Notes under the pieces: model-generated
Databases searched by the model: none
Told to the model about the DNA's origin: nothing
What the model saw: the letters and a program-made list of their open reading frames with translations, nothing else
Position numbers and translations under genes: made by a program
DNA from: Streptomyces cinnamoneus
Lineage (GTDB): Bacteria > Actinomycetota > Actinomycetes > Streptomycetales > Streptomycetaceae
NCBI RefSeq assembly: GCF_014650495.1
Contig: NZ_BMVB01000004.1
Coordinates: 372,001 to 436,000, forward strand
Reading direction: 5' to 3'
Length of the DNA: 64,000 nucleotides
Shown: positions 46,419 to 54,276 of the stretch, one piece after another
How the letters are laid out: each line of letters opens with the position of its first letter
How positions within the stretch are numbered: the stretch's first letter is position 1

Positions 46419-47942
46419 GTGACTTCTGCAGCCCCGGCGGCCGTTCCGCCCCAGCTCAACGGGCCCTCACGCCCAGCCCCGGGCCCGGCCGCCGACGAGG
46501 GCCTGGCCCGGCGGCTGCGTGCGCTCGCCTGCACCGCCCCCCTGCACGACCTCGACGCGCGCAAGGCGAACCTCGCGGGTGAGTTCGGCGTCTACGCCAT
46601 GGCGGAGGTGGCGCTGGCCGCCATCGACCTCGTCACGCTCACCATGGACTTCGACACCGGTGCCGACCACGAGCAGATAGTCACCAGGCTCCAGCCCCGC
46701 GTCGCCGCCCAGGCGCCGGAGCGGCCCCACGGCGAGCACGAGCGCGTCGCCCGCTGGGTCCTGGAGAACCTCATCAACGTCGGCAGCGTCGACCGCGGCT
46801 TCCGCGCCGTCTACGGCACGTTCGGCGCCGACGGCGCGTACGTGCGGCGCGACTACGACTTCAAGCTCATCGAGGAGGTCCCCGGCCCCGGCGGCACGGT
46901 CTTCCTGCGCACCACCGACGAGGCCGTCAACGTCCTCGTCGGCGCCCTCGACACGGACGTCACCAGCGCCCAGATCGCCGCCGAGGTCAAGCTGGAGGTC
47001 CTCATCAGCCGCGGCCGGCTGGCCGACGCCCAGCTCGCCGCCGAGCAGGCCCGCTACCGCACCGTCCAGTACGCCGAGACCCTCCGCAAGACCCTCGACG
47101 CCACGCGGCGCAACGTCCGCGCGGTCGACTGGCTGCAGGCCGTCCCCGACATGATCGCCGAGGCGCTCGACCACGTCGCCGACCGCTACCGCCACGAGAA
47201 CGCGATCCTCACCAACATCCGCAAGGCGCGCGACGAGGCGGAGGACCCCGAGAACAAGAGGCGCGCCGCCGAGCTCGTCGACATCGTCAAGGACTGCATC
47301 CGCCGCCACACCCAGCTGCAGTCCCGGCTCCTGGAGGCCGGCCCCCTCTTCCGCGCCGAGCAGGACCGCCAGGCGTTCGCGACGCCCACCGCCCGCTCCG
47401 GCCTCGACCTGTACGGCCAGCTCCTGGCCCCGCTGCTGCCGCTGCCCCTGGAGCAGGCCGGCCGCGTCACGGACGCCTTCTTCGCCCGCGGCACGGGTCT
47501 GCGCACCCCCGCCTCGGTGCGGGTCGGCGACCTCGTCGACATGCTGCTGACGCCGCCCGCCGAGCGCGAGCACCTCGGTGCCGAGATGCCGGAGCCCGAC
47601 CTCGTCGAGACCCCCGACGACAGCCGGTTCAGCGAGGAGCAGCTGGCCGTCGCCATGGAGCTGCTGGCCCTGCCGCCGGACGCGCCCCGCCGCCTCTCCG
47701 GCCTGCTGGCCGACGCCCGCCGCCAGGACCCCGAACTTCCCTACCTCGTCGCCCTGCTGGCCGTGCACGCCGCGAGCCCCTCGGTCGGCACGGCCTACCG
47801 CCAGGGCGAGCCGTCCCTGCTGTTCGCCGTCGACGACGGCACCGTCCTCGACGACCCGGAGTTCGGCGGTGCCGACCTGATCGTCGGCACGGCCCTGCTG
47901 GACGCGGCCGGCATGGCCGCGGACCGCCAGGAGGCGACGTGA
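46419..47942 (+). CDS. MukF/MksF/JetA-like condensin subunit (kleisin candidate)
   Basis: 507 residues from a GTG start. An N-terminal winged-helix-like region (FGVYAMAEVALAAIDLVTLTMDF, then VARWVLENLINVGSVDRGFRAVYGTF) is followed by a long helical middle (EVKLEVLISRGRLADAQLAAEQARYRTVQYAETLRKTLDATRRNV) and a C-terminal domain ending TALLDAAGMAADRQEAT. This architecture and its place ahead of a mid-size gene and an SMC-like giant match MukF or Wadjet JetA, though similarity is by layout rather than a clear motif. There is no Shine-Dalgarno; a tactct -10-like box seven bases before GTG suggests a leaderless transcript. It is first of three co-directional genes. Confidence 0.7.
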   Translation: MTSAAPAAVPPQLNGPSRPAPGPAADEGLARRLRALACTAPLHDLDARKANLAGEFGVYAMAEVALAAIDLVTLTMDFDTGADHEQIVTRLQPRVAAQAPERPHGEHERVARWVLENLINVGSVDRGFRAVYGTFGADGAYVRRDYDFKLIEEVPGPGGTVFLRTTDEAVNVLVGALDTDVTSAQIAAEVKLEVLISRGRLADAQLAAEQARYRTVQYAETLRKTLDATRRNVRAVDWLQAVPDMIAEALDHVADRYRHENAILTNIRKARDEAEDPENKRRAAELVDIVKDCIRRHTQLQSRLLEAGPLFRAEQDRQAFATPTARSGLDLYGQLLAPLLPLPLEQAGRVTDAFFARGTGLRTPASVRVGDLVDMLLTPPAEREHLGAEMPEPDLVETPDDSRFSEEQLAVAMELLALPPDAPRRLSGLLADARRQDPELPYLVALLAVHAASPSVGTAYRQGEPSLLFAVDDGTVLDDPEFGGADLIVGTALLDAAGMAADRQEAT

Positions 47943-48018
47943 CGTCCCGAACGGCAGCCCGGTCCGGCGGTGCCGGATCCACCACAGCCCATGGAAACCC
48001 CCAGCAGGAGCACCAACC

Positions 48019-48930
48019 GTGACTGAGTACGCCGCCGACGACATGGCGCAGCCGGACGCGCCGGAGGCCCCCGCAGCGCCGAGCGGCAGCGCCCCGGTGA
48101 CCCCCGCCGACGCCGCCGACGCCGCGCGCCTCATCGCGTTCGGGCTGCAGCCCAAGCTGCAGCCCGCCCGGGACGCCGACTACGCCGAGCTGTTGCGCCG
48201 CCACCGCGACGAGCCCGCGTTCGCACGCCTCGCCGACGCCGTGGCCGCCGGCCTCGGGCTGATCGTCCTGGAGGTGTCCACCCGTGCCGGCATGGCCGTC
48301 ACCGCCGCCGAGGACTCCGTCTTCGCCGTCCGCATGGGCGACTACGCCCGCCGCGCCACCGCCGACTCCGGCGACCGCTTCCTGCACGGCCTGGCCCACC
48401 TCGCCGTCGCCGCCATGGCCTTCCCGCGCCCCGAGGACCTCGCGGACGACGGCTACATCGGCCGCATCACCGTCAACGGCGTCGACGCGTTCGTCCGCCA
48501 GGCGTGCCGCCGCCTGGAGGAGAAGGCCGCCGCCCAGGGCGAGAACACCGACCCGGCCACCGACGCCCCCGGCCTGGAGGCCGCCTGGCGGGTCTACGCC
48601 CGCCGCAGCGCCACCGGCGCCACCAAGGACGCCCGCCGCCTGGCCGGCTCCACCACCGGCATCATCGCCAAGGCCGTCGCCTTCCTCGTCGACTCCGGCT
48701 TCCTGCAGCGCACCGGCGACGACGCCGGCGGCGCCTTCCGCACCACGGCCCGCTACCAGCTGCAGGTCCGCGACATGGCGGGCACCGCCGCCATGACCGA
48801 GCTGCTGGAGCTCGGCGTCGTGCCCGTCGCGGACGGCACCGCCACCCTGCTGCCGCCGGACGACGCCGACGCCCTCGACCTGGTCGCCGACGCCGGCCTG
48901 CCGTTCTTCGAAAACCAGCACTCCGCCTGA
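48019..48930 (+). CDS. MukE/MksE/JetB-like condensin subunit
   Basis: 303 residues from a GTG with aggag eight bases upstream. An Ala/Pro-rich N-terminus (to ~30) is followed by helical and winged-helix-like segments (YAELLRRHRDEPAFARLADAVAAGLGL, STTGIIAKAVAFLVDSGFLQRT) and a C-terminal YQLQVRDMAGTAAMTELLELGVVP that resembles a wing. Size and position between the F-like and B-like genes suggest the MukE/JetB role of binding the kleisin and SMC. No defining motif is known to me, so this rests on operon order. The gap to the SMC gene is 32 bases. Confidence 0.68.
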   Translation: MTEYAADDMAQPDAPEAPAAPSGSAPVTPADAADAARLIAFGLQPKLQPARDADYAELLRRHRDEPAFARLADAVAAGLGLIVLEVSTRAGMAVTAAEDSVFAVRMGDYARRATADSGDRFLHGLAHLAVAAMAFPRPEDLADDGYIGRITVNGVDAFVRQACRRLEEKAAAQGENTDPATDAPGLEAAWRVYARRSATGATKDARRLAGSTTGIIAKAVAFLVDSGFLQRTGDDAGGAFRTTARYQLQVRDMAGTAAMTELLELGVVPVADGTATLLPPDDADALDLVADAGLPFFENQHSA

Positions 48931-48962
48931 CCAACCGTTCGTCACGACAACGAAAGTCCGCC

Positions 48963-51900
48963 ATGTACGAGCTGTCCCGGGTCCGTCTCTACTCCATCGG
49001 ACCCGCCGGTGCGCGCTACGCCGACACCGTGCTGGACCTGCGCGGAGTGGGCGCGCCGGTGCCCTCCCCCGCGCCCGCGCAGGCGGAGTTCTTCGAGGAG
49101 GAGCCGGTCGGCCCGCCGCGCCGCCCCGCCCCCGCCGGCGTGCTCTTCCTGGAGAACGGCGGCGGCAAGTCCGTCCTGCTCAAGCTGATCTTCTCGGTCA
49201 TGCTGCCGGGCCACCGCAACACCCTGGGCGGCGCCAGCTCCGGCGTGCTGCGCAAGTTCCTCCTCGCCGACGACTGCGGCCACGTCGCCCTGGAGTGGCA
49301 GCACGTCCTGACCGGCGAGTCCATCGTCGTCGGCAAGGTCAGCGAGTGGCGCGGCCGCCAGGTCTCCAACGACCCGCGCAAGTTCGCCGAGGCGTGGTAC
49401 TCCTTCCGCCCCGGCCCCGGCCTCAGCCTGGACTCGCTGCCCGTCGCCGAGTCCACCGCCATGCGGCCCACGGCCGACGGCGCCTCCGGCGCGCGCGGCC
49501 GCCGCCGCACCATGAAGGGCTTCCGCGACGCCCTCACCGAGGCCGGCAAGGCGTACCCCAACCTGGACGTGGTGTGGGAGGAGATCCACGAGCGCTGGAA
49601 CGAACACCTCGGCGAGCTCGGCCTGGACCCGGAGCTCTTCCGCTACCAGCGCGAGATGAACGCCGACGAGGGAGAGGCCGCCGGCCTCTTCGCCGTCAAG
49701 AACGACTCCGACTTCACCGACCTGCTGCTGCGCGCCGTCACCGACACCCGCGACACCGACGGCCTCGCCGACCTCGTGCACGGTTTCGCCCACAAGCTGG
49801 GCCGGCGGGCCGAGCTGACCGCCGAGCGCGACTTCACCGCCGGCTCCCTCGACCTGCTCTCCCGCATCGGCGAGGCCGGCGGCCGTCGCGAGCAGGCCCG
49901 CGGCGTGCACGCCGCCGCCGAGCGCCGCACCCGCGCCCTGGCCCGCAGCCTCTCCGGGCGCGGCGCCGAGGAGCGCGGCCGGGCCGCCGAGCTGGCCGAG
50001 CAGGTCGCCGCCGCCGCGCACGCCGTCACCGACGCCGAGTCCGAGCGCGGCCGCCACTCCCTGGTCGCCGCCGAGCTCGCCTACCGCCACGCCTCCCTGG
50101 CCCTGGCCGCCGCGGAGAAGGCCGCCGCCGCCCAGCGCCGCGAGCTCAACGACGCCCGTACGCTGCACTCCGCCTGGCAGGCCGCCGAGACCGTGCTGCG
50201 GCACCGCGCCGCCGCCGACCGCTCCGCGCGCGTGGCCGCCGCCATCCACGAGGCCGAGCGGGACGCCGCCCCGGCGCTCGCGGCCCGCTCCCAGGCCGCC
50301 ACCGAGCTCGTCCGCGCCCTCAACGCCGCCGCCGAGGAGGGCGAGCGGCTGGCCAACGAGCACGAGGAACGTTCCGCCGTCCTGCAGGAGACCGGCGAGG
50401 CCGCCCACCGCGACGCCACCGCCGCCGCCACCGAGGCGCAGCGCGCCCGCAGCGAGGCCGGGCACCTGCGCCAGCGCCTGGCCGAGGTCGAGCAGGAGAC
50501 CGCCGAGGCGGTCCGCGCCGGCTGGCTCGACGACAGCGCCCCCGACGCCGACCCGGCCCGCGCCGCGCTCGCTGCCAGCGACGCCGAGAAGCCCGCCGTG
50601 GCCGCGTACGAATCGGCCCGCGAGGCGGCCCGCCGGGCAGCCGAGCGGGCCAAGGAGACGGCCGCCGCCGAGACCCGCGCCGAGCTGTCCGCGGCCCGCG
50701 CCTCCGACGCCGCCACGGCCGCCGAGTCGGCCTACGAGGCCGAGCGCCGCGCCGCCGAGTCGATCGCCTCCGACCAGCGCGTCGTCGAACTCCTGGGCCT
50801 GCCGCAGGCCCCGGCCGCCAGCCGGCTGCCGGCGCAGCGCACCGCGGGCCAGACCTGGCGCGGCAGCGCCCCGGACGCCCCGGCGGCCCTCGCTGCGGCC
50901 GGTGACGGCGCGGACGGCCGGCTCACCGCCGAGGACCTCGACCGCAGCGCCGACGCGCTGCGCGAGCTGCTCGACGAGAACGTGGCCGCCGCCGAGCGGC
51001 ACCTGTTCGAGCTGCGCACCGCCGCCGCCGACGACTCCCGCATCCTGGGCGCACTCGGCGACGGCGGCCTGCTGCCGCCCAGCCCCGACGTGCTGGCCGC
51101 CGTCGAGTACCTCGGCGAGCACGGCATTCCCGCGCTGCCCGGCTGGCGCTACCTCGCCCAGTCCGTCGACCCCGCCGACCACGCGGCCGTCCTCGCGGCC
51201 CGCCCCGAGCTCGTCGACGGCGTCGTCATCACCGACGCCGGCTCCCACGCCCGTGCCCGCGAGGTGCTCGGCGCGGCCTCCCTGCTGCCCCGCTCCGCGG
51301 TCGCCGTCGGCACCGCCGCCGCCCTTCTGGCGCCCGCCCCGGCGGCCGGCGCGCAGGACGGGGGCGTCTTCCTCGTGCCGCCGAACCCCGCCATGCACGA
51401 CGAGCGCGCCGCCGACGAGGAGCGGCACGCGCTGCGCGAGCGCGCCATGGCCCGGGACGAGGAGATCCGCACCATGGCGGGCCGGCTGGCCGGCGACCGC
51501 ACGCTCGCCGCCCGGCTCGCGTCCTGGCGCGCCGGCTGCCCCGAGGGCGCCCTCGCCGAGCTGGCCGCGGAGGCCGGCCGCTGCCGCGGCCTGGCGGACG
51601 CCGCGCAGGAAGCCCTCGCCGAGGCCCGCACGGCCCGCGCCGAGGCCGACGAGATCGCCGCCGAGACGGCCCGGGTGCGCGACGAGCGGCAGGAGACCGC
51701 CCAGCGCGCCCGCCGGGTCGCCGACGCCCTCGCCGGTCTCGCCTACCGGCTGCGCGAGCGCGCCAACTGGCAGACCAGGCTGCGCGAGCTCGCCGAGGAG
51801 GCCGCGGAGAGCGAGGAGCGCGCGGCGGCGTGCGTGGACCGCGCCCGCGCCGCCGACGAGGACCGCCGCGCCGCCCAGCGTGCGGGCGACGACGCCCGCC

Positions 51901-53672
51901 GCACGGCCCGCGCCCTGCGCGCCGAGCGCGCCGAGATCGCCGGCGCCCCGGACGACGTGCCCGAGGGCACCGAGCCGCCCACCGCCTCGCTGCCCGCCCT
52001 GCGCGAGGCGCACCGCGCCGCCTCGCAGCTCTACGAGAAGGTCGGCGTCGGCGCCGACCTGCGCGCCGAACAGGCCCGCGCCGAGAGCGACGAGAGCGCC
52101 GCCCGCGCCGAGCTCGACCGCCTCACCAACAAGGTCCGCACCCGCGCCGCCCAGCTCCTGGAGGGCACCGACGGCGCCGACGGGCCCTCCCGCCAGGCCG
52201 CCGCCGCCCGCGCCGAATCGCTCGTGCAGATGCTGGAGACGCGCGCGTCCACGGCCAGCGAGCAGCTCGGCCGGCTGCGCGGCGAGGCCGAGCGGCTGGC
52301 CCCGGCCGAGGGCGACGCCCACACCGAGCTCCCCGAGGAGCTGGTGCCCGCGGACGCCGACCGGGCCAAGGAGCTGCTGCGCACCGCCACCACCGAGCTG
52401 GCCGCCCGCACCGACGCCCTGGAGAACGCCCGCCGGGCCCACGGCGACCTGCTGCGCGCCCACCGCGCCGCGGAGGACGCCGCCACCGGCTTCGACGACA
52501 CGGCGGCCCTCCTGCGCGACCTGCTGCGCGACAACGCCCCGGAGGAGGACGCCGAGCAGTCCGAGCCCTACAGCGGGACGCTGGAGGAGGCCCGGCAGGC
52601 CGCCGCCGAGGCCCGGCGCTCCCTGCGCGGCTGCGCGGGTGACCTGTCGGCGGCGGAGACGGCGGTGCGCGAGGCGAGCGACGTGCTCGTACGCCACGCC
52701 AACTCCACCCGCTACGAGCAGGTGCGCACCCCCGCCCGCCAGCAGATCCGCGAACTGCCCGCCGCGGCCCTGCCGGAGCACGCCACCGCCTGGGCCGAGG
52801 CGTTCGCGCCCCGGCTGCGGGTGCTGACCGACGAGCTGGAGCAGCTGGAGCGCAACCGCGACAGCATCGTCGACCGGCTGCGCGGCCTGGTGGAGTCCTC
52901 GCTGACCACCCTGCGATCCGCACAGCGCCTGTCGCGGCTGCCCGAGGGGCTGGGGGAGTGGTCGGGCCAGGAGTTCCTGCGCATCCGCTTCGAGGACCCC
53001 GACCAGTCCACGCTCACCGAGCGGCTCGGCGAGGTCATCGACGAGGCCACCCGCTCCGCCGTCAAGAAGAACTCCGACCTGCGCCGCGACGGCATGTCGC
53101 TGCTGCTGCGCGGCGTGCAGGCGGCGCTGCTGCCGCGCGGCGTGGCCGTGGAGATCCTCAAGCCCGACGCGGTGCTGCGCGCCGAGCGCGTGCCGGTCCG
53201 GCAGATGGGCGACGTGTTCTCCGGCGGCCAGCTGCTGACCGCCGCCATCGCGCTGTACTGCACCATGGCGGCGCTGCGCAGCAACGACCGCGGCCGCGAC
53301 AAGCAGCGGCACGCGGGCACGCTGTTCCTCGACAACCCCATCGGCCGCGCCAACGCCACGTACCTGCTGGAGCTCCAGCGGGCCGTCGCCGACGCGCTGG
53401 GCGTCCAGCTGCTGTACACCACCGGCCTGTTCGACACCACGGCGCTGGCGGAGTTCCCGCTGGTCATCCGGCTGCGCAACGACGCGGACCTGCGGGCGGG
53501 GCTGAAGTACATCAGCGTCGAGGAGCACCTGCGGCCGGGCCTTCCGCAGACGCGGACCGGTGAGGACGGGGCGGCCGAGAAGGTGCACGGAGAGATCACG
53601 GCCACGCGGATGTTCCGCCGGCCCGTGGAGGAGGACAGCGGCCCGGCGGGGCCGGTGCCGGCCGGGGTGTAG
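48963..53672 (+). CDS. MukB/MksB/JetC-like SMC ATPase
   Basis: 1569 residues. Walker A is FLENGGGKSVLLKL (Lys69-Ser70) after an N-terminal strand region. Long Ala/Glu/Arg-rich coiled coils (about 290-1330) are broken near 760-900 by a globular stretch (GIPALPGWRYLAQSVDPADHA) that could be the hinge. At the C-terminus the ABC signature SGGQ (1420-1423) and Walker B TLFLDNPIGRAN (Asp1457) are present, but the residue after Asp is Asn1458 instead of the catalytic Glu. The end LPLVIRLRNDADLRAGLKYI-like segment completes the head. It is the third gene of the operon. No JetD/MksG nuclease follows. A chromosome-organising or plasmid-restricting role is possible. Confidence 0.82.
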   Translation: MYELSRVRLYSIGPAGARYADTVLDLRGVGAPVPSPAPAQAEFFEEEPVGPPRRPAPAGVLFLENGGGKSVLLKLIFSVMLPGHRNTLGGASSGVLRKFLLADDCGHVALEWQHVLTGESIVVGKVSEWRGRQVSNDPRKFAEAWYSFRPGPGLSLDSLPVAESTAMRPTADGASGARGRRRTMKGFRDALTEAGKAYPNLDVVWEEIHERWNEHLGELGLDPELFRYQREMNADEGEAAGLFAVKNDSDFTDLLLRAVTDTRDTDGLADLVHGFAHKLGRRAELTAERDFTAGSLDLLSRIGEAGGRREQARGVHAAAERRTRALARSLSGRGAEERGRAAELAEQVAAAAHAVTDAESERGRHSLVAAELAYRHASLALAAAEKAAAAQRRELNDARTLHSAWQAAETVLRHRAAADRSARVAAAIHEAERDAAPALAARSQAATELVRALNAAAEEGERLANEHEERSAVLQETGEAAHRDATAAATEAQRARSEAGHLRQRLAEVEQETAEAVRAGWLDDSAPDADPARAALAASDAEKPAVAAYESAREAARRAAERAKETAAAETRAELSAARASDAATAAESAYEAERRAAESIASDQRVVELLGLPQAPAASRLPAQRTAGQTWRGSAPDAPAALAAAGDGADGRLTAEDLDRSADALRELLDENVAAAERHLFELRTAAADDSRILGALGDGGLLPPSPDVLAAVEYLGEHGIPALPGWRYLAQSVDPADHAAVLAARPELVDGVVITDAGSHARAREVLGAASLLPRSAVAVGTAAALLAPAPAAGAQDGGVFLVPPNPAMHDERAADEERHALRERAMARDEEIRTMAGRLAGDRTLAARLASWRAGCPEGALAELAAEAGRCRGLADAAQEALAEARTARAEADEIAAETARVRDERQETAQRARRVADALAGLAYRLRERANWQTRLRELAEEAAESEERAAACVDRARAADEDRRAAQRAGDDARRTARALRAERAEIAGAPDDVPEGTEPPTASLPALREAHRAASQLYEKVGVGADLRAEQARAESDESAARAELDRLTNKVRTRAAQLLEGTDGADGPSRQAAAARAESLVQMLETRASTASEQLGRLRGEAERLAPAEGDAHTELPEELVPADADRAKELLRTATTELAARTDALENARRAHGDLLRAHRAAEDAATGFDDTAALLRDLLRDNAPEEDAEQSEPYSGTLEEARQAAAEARRSLRGCAGDLSAAETAVREASDVLVRHANSTRYEQVRTPARQQIRELPAAALPEHATAWAEAFAPRLRVLTDELEQLERNRDSIVDRLRGLVESSLTTLRSAQRLSRLPEGLGEWSGQEFLRIRFEDPDQSTLTERLGEVIDEATRSAVKKNSDLRRDGMSLLLRGVQAALLPRGVAVEILKPDAVLRAERVPVRQMGDVFSGGQLLTAAIALYCTMAALRSNDRGRDKQRHAGTLFLDNPIGRANATYLLELQRAVADALGVQLLYTTGLFDTTALAEFPLVIRLRNDADLRAGLKYISVEEHLRPGLPQTRTGEDGAAEKVHGEITATRMFRRPVEEDSGPAGPVPAGV

Positions 53673-53708
53673 CGCCCGGGCGGCCGCGCTATGTCCCCTG
53701 GCGCACCG

Positions 53709-54059
53709 TCAGGGGTAGCGCGGCCGCCGGATCCGGCGCGCCTCGCGCGCCGTGCTGCTCGGCGCGGACACCACGCCGTGCCGCTGCAGCCACACCTGAC
53801 GGGTCACCCAGACGTCGAGCACCGCCCACGTCGCGGCGACCGTGCACGCGACCGCGCACAGCACCGCGGGGAAGGCGAACCAGGACCCGGTGAGCGCGAG
53901 CAGTATCGCGACCATGGTCTGAATGAGCGTCACGGCGACGATGAGGAACGCCCGCACGGCGGACGTCCGCACGGGATCGGGCATCCGCGGCCTGCGGGCC
54001 GGCTCCTCGACCCACAACGGCCTGCGGGCGTACGACCTGACGTCGCGGTCCTGGTCCAT
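53709..54059 (-). CDS. Small two-span membrane protein
   Basis: 116 residues. A charged N-terminus (MDQDRDVRSYARRPLWVEEPARRPRMPD) is followed by two helices (AFLIVAVTLIQTMVAILLAL and FAFPAVLCAVACTVAATWAVLDVW) and a basic tail. ggaggtgagccgcc gives a strong Shine-Dalgarno before the ATG. It converges with the SMC gene and is divergent from cvnA. No function is recognised. Confidence 0.78.
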   Translation of the reverse strand: MDQDRDVRSYARRPLWVEEPARRPRMPDPVRTSAVRAFLIVAVTLIQTMVAILLALTGSWFAFPAVLCAVACTVAATWAVLDVWVTRQVWLQRHGVVSAPSSTAREARRIRRPRYP

Positions 54060-54276
54060 GGCGGCTCACCTCCCCCAGTGGCTGCCCAAGGGTCCGTCTC
54101 CCCAGGAGAAGAGCGAACAATGACCCCCAAAGGTTCCCTCCCGGAGGGGTAATCCGGCCAGACCCCCGTCCGTCGGCCGTACTGGCCTTCGAGCCGCGTA
54201 CCCCGCAGTAGTAGGCTCACGCCGCGTTACTGTCGGAAGACCACCCCCGTGCGCCGGGGCTGACGGAGGGGAGGCC

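Noticed and set aside
48942..53588. A 1548-codon minus-strand open frame opposite the SMC gene
   Set aside because: High GC makes antisense frames open; the translation is Val/Gly/Ala-rich and non-protein-like, while the + frame has Walker A, SGGQ and Walker B motifs.
46419..53672. Complete four-gene Wadjet defence system
   Set aside because: No JetD-like topoisomerase/Toprim nuclease is on either side; downstream is a small membrane protein and the conservon, upstream the DUF979 gene.
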